From: Acidobacteriaceae bacterium
GTDB taxonomy: Bacteria > Acidobacteriota > Terriglobia > Terriglobales > Acidobacteriaceae
Reading direction: 5' to 3'
Length of the DNA stretch: 64,000 bases
NCBI GenBank assembly: GCA_003132405.1
Contig: PKXQ01000148.1
Span: 1-64,000 of the forward strand
Shown: in pieces, positions 35,421-43,721 of the stretch
Numbering within the stretch: position 1 is the stretch's first letter
Layout of the letters: the number at the start of each line of letters is the position of its first letter
Program-made: the position numbers and the translations under genes
Notes under the pieces: generated by a model
Seen by the model: the letters and a program-made list of their open reading frames with translations, nothing else
Databases searched by the model: none
Told to the model about the DNA's origin: nothing

Positions 35421-37979
35421 TTAAATGTGGGCCATGAGCGGATGCTGCATCGGCCGGCCCGCTTCGAGCGAGGTCAGAATCGTGTCGGCGTTTACCGGAG
35501 CACGCTGAAAAATTTCGTCTCCCAACGCATCCGATAGAGCATTTAAAATTGAAGCGCACCCACCTCCAACCGGAGGTTCGCCGACACCGCGAGCGCCGAC
35601 CGGTGTCTCAGGGTCTGGAATATCCAGCGCAGTCCATTGCATGTCGACGGGTACATCGAGAATCGTCGGCGGTTTACTTTGATAGAAGCGCTTGGACAGC
35701 ATCTCGCCGTAGCGCGGATCGAACACCCACTTCTGGCCGATCGCATGGCCGATGCCGAGAGTCGAACGACCGAGCACCTGACCACCAAGCGCTCGCGGAT
35801 GGATCACTGTTCCGACATCGGCGGAGGCAAGAAAATCGACGATGTGGTACTTGCCGGTTTCGACATCGACCTCAACCTCGGCGAAACTGGCGACATAGGA
35901 ATACGTTGAACCATCGCGTGGGTAGTTGTCTTTGGCGGCCACCACCAAGCCCTGTCCGGCCAATGCCGCAACCGACGCCTTCGTCAATTTGTGGACATCG
36001 GCGGGCGCCTCGTGGCCATCGTAGATGCCGCCTAATTCAATCGCGTGCTGCGCGGCCTGCGCCAAACTCATGCCGGCGCCACCGCCTTTGCGGACAACGC
36101 GTTCGTTCGCTACCACATATTGCTCCGGCTTGCCGCCAAGTTTCTTCGCCGCGATCTCCTGAAGCCTCTGCTTCGCCGCCATTGCCGTGGCATACGCCGC
36201 CCGCGTCATGGCGTGAGTTGTCTGACTTCCGCCGGAGACGCAGGTGAATGGAAGGTCTCTCGACGTGTTGCCCCAGACTATGTCGCACTTCTCCCACGGC
36301 ACGCCGAGAGCCTCTGCCCCCGCCCGATGTACATCCATCACCGACTCGGTTCCAAGGTTGCCGATTCCAGATTGGAAAGTGATGCGGCCATCCGGCTTGA
36401 TGACGAGAAGCCCGTCGAACCCGATGGTGCCACCAACGTAACAGCTCAGCGAAACGCCAACGCCGCGCACCTTCGTGCCTATTTTCTTCGGAGTGCGCGC
36501 GACCCGTTCGTTCCATTTGAACTGCTCGGCGCCCTGGTCGAGCGCTTCTTTGATGAATGCGCTGGTCGCATATTGGCGTTTTCCCTGCACTGCTGGTCCC
36601 AACGGCGCTTTGCCCTCGGGGCAGTTGATGCGGCGGATCGCTACCTGGTCGATTCCAAGTTTGCGCGCGGCTTTGGCGATGATGGGCTCGATAATGACAA
36701 TCCCCTGCAACCCGCCTGGGGAACTTTGCGCACTGCGCGGCGGAGTGTTGGTCAACACTGTCAACCCGCGCCAGCGCATGGCCTGCGGCTGGTAGAGCAG
36801 GGAGACGATCCGCCCCGAGGACGGAGCGTCGCCGACTGCGTCGTAGGGGCCATTGTCGCAAATGACGAACATGTCTAGGGCCGTGATTCGTCCCTCCTTT
36901 GAGAAGCCGACTTTCATACGCCCCTGAAAGCTGGGACGGGCGCGTCCGATGAAGGTCTCTTCTTCGCGGCTGATGCGCATCATCACCGGAGCATTCGCTT
37001 TCTTCGACAGCAGCGCCGGGATGATCATGGTCACGCCGCCCGTGATCTTGCTGCCGAATCCGCCGCCGGTGTATTCGCTGATGAAAACGATATTGTCGGG
37101 ACTAATGTTCAACCAGCGTGCGATCGCGGGCAGTGTTTGCGCGGTGCTTTGCGTGCCCGTGTAAATGTAAACTTTGCCGTTTTGCCAATAGGCCAGCGCG
37201 CTGCGCGTTTCAAGCGTCTGATGGCTGGTATCAGGAGTGACGAAGGTCTCGTCAAGAACGAGAGCCGCATTCTTGAAGCCTGAATCGAGGTCGCCATAGG
37301 TCCATTCGTCGGGACTCTTGCCCATGGGAAGACGGCCGTACTTTTCCTCCTCGAAGTCAGCCTCGGTCCATTTGAGTTCCGTGACTGCGGGCGTGCCCGG
37401 ACCTTGCGGCGACGCGGGCCGGGTCCAGACGTTGCCATCCGTTCGCGGGTTGGGACCACCCGGCCGCAAAGTTTCGAGCGGATCGATTGCGAAGGGAAGC
37501 GGTTCAAAATCGATTTCGATTTTCTCGATGGCTTCCGCAGCGGTGAGTTCGTCGACTGCGGCGACCGCGAGAACGGGTTCGCCCTGATAAACCGGCTCCA
37601 TGGTGAGACCGCGTTCGCCCCACTTGCTGGCCTTGATCACCGTGCCGTTGTCGGTAAGCGTATCGGCTGGGGCGGGAAGATCGTCGGCTGTGAGAATGCC
37701 TTTGACGCCGGGCATGGCGAGCGCCGCTTTTGCATCGATGCGCTTTACGCGTGCATGCGGCATGGGACTGAGCAGCAGTTTGCAGAAGAGCATGCCTTCC
37801 GCGCGAAAATCCTCTGCGTACTTTGCATTGCCCGTGACCTTTGCGTAGAGGTCAGGAGTCTCGTAATTCTTGCCAATGAGTTTGTACCCGGCGCCGTAGA
37901 CGCGCTCGGCGGGTCTCGTGGAGTCAACGGGCTGTTTGTTATCTTTTTTGCTATCGGCGAGTTGATTATCGTTAGCCAA
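35421..37979 (-). CDS. Molybdopterin-binding catalytic subunit of a PaoABC-type hydroxylase
   Basis: The 852-residue large subunit that hydroxylates an aldehyde or N-heterocycle at a molybdenum cofactor. The N-terminal a/b hammerhead domain (DLYAKVTGNAKYAEDF) is followed by Moco-binding segments (TQSTAQTLPAIARWL, YTGGGFGSKITG, QSGIGNLGTESVMDVH). The invariant catalytic Glu is in ARGVGEPPVGGGCASI near the C terminus. No signal peptide is present; export is presumably with the Tat-bearing 2Fe-2S subunit, whose gene overlaps it by 8 bases. The substrate cannot be read from sequence; aromatic aldehydes are the PaoC precedent. Confidence 0.93.
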   Translation of the reverse strand: MANDNQLADSKKDNKQPVDSTRPAERVYGAGYKLIGKNYETPDLYAKVTGNAKYAEDFRAEGMLFCKLLLSPMPHARVKRIDAKAALAMPGVKGILTADDLPAPADTLTDNGTVIKASKWGERGLTMEPVYQGEPVLAVAAVDELTAAEAIEKIEIDFEPLPFAIDPLETLRPGGPNPRTDGNVWTRPASPQGPGTPAVTELKWTEADFEEEKYGRLPMGKSPDEWTYGDLDSGFKNAALVLDETFVTPDTSHQTLETRSALAYWQNGKVYIYTGTQSTAQTLPAIARWLNISPDNIVFISEYTGGGFGSKITGGVTMIIPALLSKKANAPVMMRISREEETFIGRARPSFQGRMKVGFSKEGRITALDMFVICDNGPYDAVGDAPSSGRIVSLLYQPQAMRWRGLTVLTNTPPRSAQSSPGGLQGIVIIEPIIAKAARKLGIDQVAIRRINCPEGKAPLGPAVQGKRQYATSAFIKEALDQGAEQFKWNERVARTPKKIGTKVRGVGVSLSCYVGGTIGFDGLLVIKPDGRITFQSGIGNLGTESVMDVHRAGAEALGVPWEKCDIVWGNTSRDLPFTCVSGGSQTTHAMTRAAYATAMAAKQRLQEIAAKKLGGKPEQYVVANERVVRKGGGAGMSLAQAAQHAIELGGIYDGHEAPADVHKLTKASVAALAGQGLVVAAKDNYPRDGSTYSYVASFAEVEVDVETGKYHIVDFLASADVGTVIHPRALGGQVLGRSTLGIGHAIGQKWVFDPRYGEMLSKRFYQSKPPTILDVPVDMQWTALDIPDPETPVGARGVGEPPVGGGCASILNALSDALGDEIFQRAPVNADTILTSLEAGRPMQHPLMAHI

Positions 37980-38637
37980 GCGACGACCTCCGCATATTCT
38001 CGGCCCCGCGCATCAATGCTGTCAGAATCTTGTCGTAATCCTGGCAGCGGCAGAGATTTCCCGAGATACCATGCGCCAGTTGCAGGCGCGTGGGATTGGG
38101 ATTTGTTTTCAAAAATCCGACTGCCGTCATGATGAAGCCGGGCATACAGAACGCGCACTGAAATCCCTGCTCGTCGATGACACCCTGCTGCACAGGATGC
38201 AAGGTTCCGTCTTCGGCGGCCAAACCTTCGATCGTTAAAACCTTCCGGCCGCGCACCGTGTGCGTGAGCACCGAACACGAATAGTGCGGAATGTCGTCGA
38301 TAAGAACGCTGCAGGATCCGCATTCGGCGCGGTCGCAGCCGAGTTTTGTGCCGGTCAGTCCCAGCTTGTAACGCAGCGTCCATGCCAGTGTCTCTTGCTT
38401 CATGACATCGACGCGCCGTTGCTGACCGTTAACGTTGAGGGTGATGAGGCGCTCGCCTACGCCGGCAGCCGGTTGCTGGCCATGCAATAGAGACGACGCA
38501 CGAAAAAGATAGCTAGCGGAGGAGACGGCCACGCCGCTGCTGATGACGCCTTTAATGAAGTTGCGCCTGGAGACAGATTTCAGCACACCTTCCTGCGGAA
38601 CGTTTTGGATTGCCTCTGACTTTAGCTTGTCTGTCAT
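37972..38637 (-). CDS. Tat-exported 2Fe-2S subunit of a PaoABC-type hydroxylase
   Basis: A 221-residue small subunit. A twin-arginine signal (SRRNFIKGVISSGVAVSSASYLF, residues about 23-46) precedes two [2Fe-2S] domains. The plant-type cluster uses Cys101, Cys106, Cys109 and Cys121 (CDRAECGSC). The second cluster uses Cys161, Cys164, Cys196 and Cys198 (CAFCMPG, LCRCQD). Both sets are complete. PaoA of E. coli has the same Tat layout, which takes the folded complex to the periplasm. It is the first gene of the operon; a strong hairpin lies 24 bases upstream of its start. Confidence 0.93.
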   Translation of the reverse strand: MTDKLKSEAIQNVPQEGVLKSVSRRNFIKGVISSGVAVSSASYLFRASSLLHGQQPAAGVGERLITLNVNGQQRRVDVMKQETLAWTLRYKLGLTGTKLGCDRAECGSCSVLIDDIPHYSCSVLTHTVRGRKVLTIEGLAAEDGTLHPVQQGVIDEQGFQCAFCMPGFIMTAVGFLKTNPNPTRLQLAHGISGNLCRCQDYDKILTALMRGAENMRRSSLG

Positions 38638-38660
38638 AGTCGGACACTTTTATCTGGCCG

Positions 38661-38692
38661 CCGGTGTTCGAGTCTTGCGGCTCAAACACCGG
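38661..38692. promoter_or_regulatory. Strong hairpin in the leader of the Mo-hydroxylase operon
   Basis: CCGGTGTT-C-GAG at 38661-38672 pairs with CTC-A-AACACCGG at 38681-38692, an 11-pair stem with one C-A mismatch and an 8-base loop. It lies 24-55 bases before the ATG at 38637. An operator dyad, attenuator or RNA element are all possible. Confidence 0.5.
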
Positions 38693-38901
38693 TGTGAGGG
38701 CAATATTTAACCATTTCGATTATCAGAAACAATGCCTGGATTCGGAAATTTTCCGATGCAGGGAGTATACGCCTGGGTTGTCGGCGAGGATTTCTTGTGA
38801 CTTGCCGCATCCGCTGGCAAGAACAAGAAAAACCGCTTAATATGTCCACTCCGTCTATTCCCGTCGCAGTGTCACGGCATCCTTTGGATACGAGGTCTAC
38901 G

Positions 38902-39396
38902 ATGATGACGAGCGCAAGCCCAACGCAGAATGTGGCCAACCAACCGCCCGCAGCAAATGGGCTGGCAATTGTTCGCGTGACGATCGGCGCGATGTTGGTG
39001 TGGGTCTTCTTCGAAAATCTGGGAAAGGGTCTTTACACTCCAGGGGGCTACGCAGGCCTGATCAACTATTACATCAAGGCGAGTCACTCGCCGGCGGCGT
39101 GGAAGGCAGTGATGGGTTTGGCGGCGAATCACGCCGCGATGGCAGCTCCCATGCAGGCGGTGACCGAGATCGGTCTCGGAATCCTGCTGGTCATCGGCCT
39201 GCTGACGCGACCGGCCGCGTTTATAGCATTTTTGTACCTGGGCAGCCTTTGGGTGTCGGAGTGGGGCACGGCGTGGATTTGGGAGCTGCTGGTCCCGGTG
39301 ATGGCATCGCTTGGGCTCGCGGTGGGGCGGGCCGGTCGAGCCTGGGGCGTCGACGCGTGGCTAGCGCGGCGCTGGCCGTCCTCTCCATGGTTTTGA
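38902..39396 (+). CDS. DoxX-family membrane protein
   Basis: About 164 residues with four hydrophobic helices (GLAIVRVTIGAMLVWVFFENL, AVTEIGLGILLVIGLL, AFIAFLYLGSLW, ELLVPVMASLGLAVG). It belongs to the DoxX/DoxD family, whose DoxD member is the small subunit of thiosulfate:quinone oxidoreductase; most bacterial relatives are uncharacterised. ATG 38902 is used because a cgagg sequence precedes it; an ATG at 38842 is also in frame. It is divergent from the Mo-hydroxylase operon. The next gene starts at its stop, so it may be co-transcribed with the glycosyltransferases. Confidence 0.8.
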   Translation: MMTSASPTQNVANQPPAANGLAIVRVTIGAMLVWVFFENLGKGLYTPGGYAGLINYYIKASHSPAAWKAVMGLAANHAAMAAPMQAVTEIGLGILLVIGLLTRPAAFIAFLYLGSLWVSEWGTAWIWELLVPVMASLGLAVGRAGRAWGVDAWLARRWPSSPWF

Positions 39397-39397
39397 C

Positions 39398-40126
39398 TTG
39401 AGTCAGGATCGCGTGCGCGTGTCGGTCGTCATTCCAACACACAACGAAGCGCAGTCTATCGGCCTCGTCTTGGCTGATCTTCAATCTGTGGGCGATATTG
39501 TCACTGAAGTCTTGATTGTCGATAGCAACTCATCTGACGGAACTCCCAAGATCGCCGCAAAGATGGGAGCCCGCGTCCTCCACGAACCTCTTCGCGGATA
39601 CGGTCGTGCCTGTTTGACTGGGCTCGCGAATGCGAGCGCTCCCGATGTAGTCGTCTTCCTCGACGGCGACTACAGCGATCGACCGGCGGAGTTGCCGCTT
39701 CTGTTAGCTCCCATCATTGAGGGCCGTGCGGATATCACCATCGGATCGCGTCTGGGCAAGCAGAGCATTCGTGGGGCCATGCCTTGGCACGCCGCGCTTG
39801 GCAATCGCCTGGCGGCCTTCCTGATCAGGCTTTTGTATGGACTGAAGCTGAGCGACCTCGGACCATTCCGCGCCGGGCGCGCGGATGTGCTTCGACGGCT
39901 TGACCTTCAAGAGACAACGTACGGCTGGGCGGTCGAAATCATTCTAAAAGGTGCGCTCGGAGGATTCCGCATCGTTGAGGTGCCGGTGAGCTATTATCCG
40001 CGCATCGGGAAATCGAAGATTAGCGGGACGCTGAGAGGTACGGTCGGAGCGGCGTGGTTCATCCTCTCATTGATAGTGCGCTATTATTTTCGGCGCCGGA
40101 AGGCCGGAATACCCCGGCCGGCGTGA
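39398..40126 (+). CDS. Polyprenyl-phosphate sugar synthase-like glycosyltransferase (GT2, DPM1-like)
   Basis: A 242-residue GT-A enzyme similar to dolichyl-phosphate mannose/glucose synthases. Motifs: VSVVIPTHNEAQSIGLVL at the N terminus, VLIVDSNSSDGTPKIA, VVVFLDGDYSDRPAEL (DxD-like metal site) and the acceptor-side LSDLGPFRAGRADVLRRL. A hydrophobic C-terminal patch (AAWFILSLIVRYYF) probably holds it to the membrane. The TTG at 39398 is used; GTG 39413 has a better AGGA ribosome site. It is the first of three close-packed genes that together could make and use a lipid-linked sugar. Confidence 0.87.
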   Translation: MSQDRVRVSVVIPTHNEAQSIGLVLADLQSVGDIVTEVLIVDSNSSDGTPKIAAKMGARVLHEPLRGYGRACLTGLANASAPDVVVFLDGDYSDRPAELPLLLAPIIEGRADITIGSRLGKQSIRGAMPWHAALGNRLAAFLIRLLYGLKLSDLGPFRAGRADVLRRLDLQETTYGWAVEIILKGALGGFRIVEVPVSYYPRIGKSKISGTLRGTVGAAWFILSLIVRYYFRRRKAGIPRPA

Positions 40127-40129
40127 GTC

Positions 40130-40885
40130 GTGGCGGAGCAATCTTCTATGGAATCCTCCAGCGAAAATACAACCCGTTCACCTAGCGGTGGACGCGCGCT
40201 GGTGATCATGGCAAAAGCACCAAGGCCAGGCCGGGTCAAGACGCGTTTAACGCAGAGTCTTTCAGTTGAGGCGGTGACCGAACTTTATTGTTGCCTGTTG
40301 CACGACACAATGGAGCTGGCGCGGTCGTTGGACGATGTGGACGTTGCCATTATGTGCCCTGCTTCGGATGTCGAAGAGCTGACGCGGTTGACGCAATGTC
40401 ACGCTGAGGTGAGTGTCGTGGCGCAGAAAGGGGAGGGCTTGGCGGCGGCCCTGACCTCGGTTTTTGCACACTTCGCAGTGCCTGGTCGTCAACGCGTCGT
40501 TGCCTTCAACAGCGACAGCCCGCATCTGCCGGCTTCGATTCTTGGGAGCGCGTTCGAGACGCTCATTTCACACGATCTGGTGGTCGGGCCAACTGAGGAT
40601 GGCGGCTACTATCTCGTGGGCGCGAAAGTTGCTCATCCAGCGCTATTCGATGGCGATGGCATGGGCACGAAGAGCGCGCTTGAGGCGCTGCTGGCGCGTG
40701 CCCGCGAGTTGCAGCTTTCCGTTGGGTTGATGGATCCTTTCTATGACATCGACGTGGAGGGCGACTTAACTCGGCTTGCTTCGGAGTTGCAGCTCGCGCC
40801 GGATCGAGCGCCACGAACGGCGGCGTGGCTGAAAGAGTGGGGAGCGGCGGTGGCACAGCTACGGACGGGCACGGGAGATTTGTGA
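40130..40885 (+). CDS. DUF2064/TIGR04282 nucleotidyl- or glycosyl-transferase-like protein
   Basis: A 251-residue GT-A/CofC-like fold protein. Motifs: ALVIMAKAPRPGRVKTRL at the N terminus (nucleotide-binding start of the family), VVAFNSDSPHLPASIL, VVGPTEDGGYYLVG and MDPFYDIDVEGDL near the C terminus. The family is often found beside a DPM1-like glycosyltransferase, as here (3-bp gap), but its reaction is not settled. It starts with GTG 40130. Its stop overlaps the GTG of the next gene, indicating coupled translation. Confidence 0.85.
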   Translation: MAEQSSMESSSENTTRSPSGGRALVIMAKAPRPGRVKTRLTQSLSVEAVTELYCCLLHDTMELARSLDDVDVAIMCPASDVEELTRLTQCHAEVSVVAQKGEGLAAALTSVFAHFAVPGRQRVVAFNSDSPHLPASILGSAFETLISHDLVVGPTEDGGYYLVGAKVAHPALFDGDGMGTKSALEALLARARELQLSVGLMDPFYDIDVEGDLTRLASELQLAPDRAPRTAAWLKEWGAAVAQLRTGTGDL

Positions 40886-42168
40886 AGCTCACGCCAGCGC
40901 GCAGGCTCTATCTTCTCGGCGGCGTCATGCTCGTGGCGTTGACGATCTGCTCACGCAAGTTTGGCAGCATGGGAGGGCCGTCATTCCTTATACTGCTGGG
41001 AATCGCTGGCATCGCGTACCTGTTCGCTATGCGTGAGTTGTTCACGACCCCTAGATTTCCGCGCCGCGTCATCTTTATCGGGCTCGCCTTGGCTGCGCTG
41101 TGGCATCTTGCATTTCTTGTGGCGCCGCCCGGTTCCGATGATGACATTCATCGCTACCTTTGGGATGGCCGCGTGCAGCGGCTCGGATATAACCCTTATG
41201 TTGTCGTTCCCAGCGACCCGGCCGCGGCTGGGTTGCACACACCCGAGACCCGCACGCTAAACAACCCGAATTTGCCGAGCCCATATCCGGCGGGCGCTGA
41301 ACTTTTCTTCCGGGGCGTAACTGCGATTCATGAATCAATCTTCACGCTAAAAGTAGCATTTGTGATTTGCGATTTCGCGATCGTTTTCGTTTTGCTTAAT
41401 ATCTTGCGGAGTAGTGGGCAAGGAGCGCACTGGGTACTGGCTTATGCGTGGAACCCGCTGCTGGCGATAGAAGTGGCGGGCAGCGGTCACATCGATATCG
41501 TCGGCGCTCTACTGCTGTTGGTGTCTTTCGCCGCGCTCGGACGGCGTTGGCGCGCCGTCGCAGCCCTGGCATTTGGGTTGGCTGTCGCCGTGAAATTTCT
41601 GCCGATTGTCTTGCTGCCTCTCTACTGGAGGCGTGTTCGCCTGCGCGATGGCGCGTTGGCGGCTTGCGTCGGTGGACTCTTATACGTTCCATTTCTCAAT
41701 CACAGGCGGATTCCGTTCGGTTCGCTCGGTGCTTTTGTGCGGAGTTTCCGTTTTAATGATCCGGTGTTTGCGGCGATCGAGCGAATGGCGGCTCCGCAGG
41801 TAGCAGCTGGGCTGGCAGTGCTCGTCGGCTTTCTTACCGCGATATGGTTGAGACGGAGGAGTCCAGAATTGTCGCCGGACGAATTTGCGTGGCCGATGGC
41901 AGCATCGCTTCTGTGTGCACCAGTCGTGTATCCCTGGTATCTTCTCTGGCTGCTGCCGTTCGTGAGGTCGGCGTCGACCGTGCCGATCATCGTCTGGACA
42001 GTCAGCATCATTCCAACTTACTATGTTTGGCATTTGCGCACGCTTGGCCGTCCGTGGCTGGTGCCTGGCTGGATCATGCTGCTCGAATACGGGTGCGTTG
42101 CGATGGCCGCTGCGATCGTTGTATTGCAACGAATCAGTCGACCCGTAGTTTCAGGCTCAACCGACTAG
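40882..42168 (+). CDS. GT87/DUF2029-type polytopic glycosyltransferase
   Basis: A 428-residue membrane protein with about ten hydrophobic helices. It resembles alpha-mannosyltransferases that use polyprenyl-phosphate-mannose on the outer face of the inner membrane. Landmarks: PPGSDDDIHRYLWDGRVQ (acidic first loop expected to hold the catalytic Asp), LAYAWNPLLAIEVAGSGHIDI and VYPWYLLWLLPFV. The start is GTG 40882, overlapping the previous TGA, with a cgggaga ribosome site. Earlier in-frame codons fall inside the previous gene. The DPM1-like gene two places upstream could supply its donor. Confidence 0.85.
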   Translation: MKLTPARRLYLLGGVMLVALTICSRKFGSMGGPSFLILLGIAGIAYLFAMRELFTTPRFPRRVIFIGLALAALWHLAFLVAPPGSDDDIHRYLWDGRVQRLGYNPYVVVPSDPAAAGLHTPETRTLNNPNLPSPYPAGAELFFRGVTAIHESIFTLKVAFVICDFAIVFVLLNILRSSGQGAHWVLAYAWNPLLAIEVAGSGHIDIVGALLLLVSFAALGRRWRAVAALAFGLAVAVKFLPIVLLPLYWRRVRLRDGALAACVGGLLYVPFLNHRRIPFGSLGAFVRSFRFNDPVFAAIERMAAPQVAAGLAVLVGFLTAIWLRRRSPELSPDEFAWPMAASLLCAPVVYPWYLLWLLPFVRSASTVPIIVWTVSIIPTYYVWHLRTLGRPWLVPGWIMLLEYGCVAMAAAIVVLQRISRPVVSGSTD

Positions 42169-42280
42169 GTGCTGTTGGTGAAGGTGGTCTGCAAATTTGG
42201 GTGAATGCGATTTGTGTATCCGGTGGCTTTTGCCTGTCATCCAACAAATCATCCGTTCAATTCACTGAGGAGCAAACTCC

Positions 42281-43018
42281 ATGAAAAGTGCGAGCCGTTT
42301 AACGATGATCCGTATTCTGGCTTTCGGAGTAGTGGTCCTAGCGACAAGCGCGTGGGCGCAGAATCGCCCGCCCATTCTCGAACAGGTCGCAAAAACTTAC
42401 GGTCTCGATTCGTATGACCAAATTGAGGTTATCCGCTACACCTGGAACGGGGAAATCACTGGACTTTTTAAAGCTGCTCACGCGTGGGAGTGGGAGCCCA
42501 AGACCGGCAAGGTCTCCTATGAGGGGACGGATAAAGACGGCAAGCCGGTGAAGGTTACTTACATGCGCTCCGAGCTCAGCAGCCAGCCCGATAATGTGAA
42601 AAAGCAAGTCGAACCGGCTTTCGTCAACGATAACTATTGGCTTCTGTTTCCCCTACATGCTTACTGGGATACCAGCGCCACCGTGACCGATGAGGGCAAG
42701 CAAAAAGTGCCATCGGGTAACGGGGCTGCCGAGAAGGTTGTGGTGAAGTATGCCCCGGAGCTTGGCGGCTTCACCCCCGGCGACACCTGGGAACTTTACG
42801 TCGGCAAAGACGACCGCGTCGAGTATCTTGTGTTCCACCACGGCGGGGACAAGAAGCCGAGCGTCGTCAAGGCAACTTGGGCGGCCTACAAGAAGGTGGG
42901 TCCTCTACAGATCTCGACCGATCACCGCGGCAGCGCCGATGGCAAGCCGCTGCACATCTTTATTTCTAACTTGGCAGTCAAAGTGACGGGATCGGACAAA
43001 TGGATAGACGCGAAATAG
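42281..43018 (+). CDS. Exported protein of unknown function
   Basis: A 245-residue protein with a signal peptide (IRILAFGVVVLATSAWAQ, cleavage near residue 26). The mature part is rich in Trp and Tyr (YDQIEVIRYTWNGEI, HAWEWEPKTGKVSYEG, NDNYWLLFPLHAYWDT) and looks like a beta-rich periplasmic domain of LolA-like general type. I do not recognise a specific family. A good ribosome site (gaggagcaa) precedes the ATG. It stands between the glycosyltransferase group and the P460-like gene. Confidence 0.78.
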   Translation: MKSASRLTMIRILAFGVVVLATSAWAQNRPPILEQVAKTYGLDSYDQIEVIRYTWNGEITGLFKAAHAWEWEPKTGKVSYEGTDKDGKPVKVTYMRSELSSQPDNVKKQVEPAFVNDNYWLLFPLHAYWDTSATVTDEGKQKVPSGNGAAEKVVVKYAPELGGFTPGDTWELYVGKDDRVEYLVFHHGGDKKPSVVKATWAAYKKVGPLQISTDHRGSADGKPLHIFISNLAVKVTGSDKWIDAK

Positions 43019-43139
43019 GCGGACACGCAAACAGACAACGGGTTGGCTGACTTCGGGAATTTATGCCGTTCTTCACGAGTCAGCCTTTCCGGCAAGTAAT
43101 TACCCTATAAGTTCAATAAGAATATTGGAAGGGGGGCGT

Positions 43140-43661
43140 ATGAGAAGGATCGCTTTCTTGCTGGTTGCATTTGCAACGGTGGCCGGAATTGTCGCCTCTT
43201 CGGCCCGCGCATCTGGACATGCCGATGAAGCGGCCGACACGATCTTCGGAATCAAAATTCCGCCCGGATACCGCGACTGGAAGTTGATCTCGGTCGCCCA
43301 CGAAGAAGGCAGCCTCAACGATATTCGCGCCATTCTGGGCAATGACAGAGCGATCAAGGCGTATCGCGAAGGGAAGCTTCCGTTCCCCGATGGCGCAATC
43401 ATTGCCCGGCTCGCGTGGAGTTATGTTCCGTCTGAGGAAAATAACAAAGTCTTTGGCCGCGCCCAATCCTTCGTGGCCGGGTCCGCTACGAACGTTCAGT
43501 TTATGGTCAAGGACTCGAGGAAGTACGCTGCGACGGGTGGCTGGGGGTTTGCTCAATTTAAAGACGGCAAGCCTGACGGCGAGGCGAAGCTCAATACCTG
43601 CTTTCCCTGCCACGTGCCTGTCAAAGCTCGCGATTTTGTCTACACGCGTTACGCACCTTAA
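43140..43661 (+). CDS. Cytochrome P460-family exported heme protein
   Basis: About 173 residues with a signal peptide (IAFLLVAFATVAGIVASSARA). The mature domain has the P460 pattern: IPPGYRDWKLISVAHEEG, LNDIRAILGNDRAIKAYREGK-like core, FPDGAIIARLAW, and a C-terminal heme-attachment motif Cys-Phe-Pro-Cys-His in NTCFPCHVPVKARDF. P460 proteins oxidise hydroxylamine or related small molecules in some bacteria, but many relatives are plain c-type hemes with unknown roles. ATG 43140 follows a G-rich ggaggggggc site. It converges with the radical SAM gene. Confidence 0.88.
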   Translation: MRRIAFLLVAFATVAGIVASSARASGHADEAADTIFGIKIPPGYRDWKLISVAHEEGSLNDIRAILGNDRAIKAYREGKLPFPDGAIIARLAWSYVPSEENNKVFGRAQSFVAGSATNVQFMVKDSRKYAATGGWGFAQFKDGKPDGEAKLNTCFPCHVPVKARDFVYTRYAP

Positions 43662-43721
43662 TGGCGGGAATCGCAGCAGAAAAGATGGGACGATCACGGC
43701 ACACAGATCAGCCGGAGCCTC

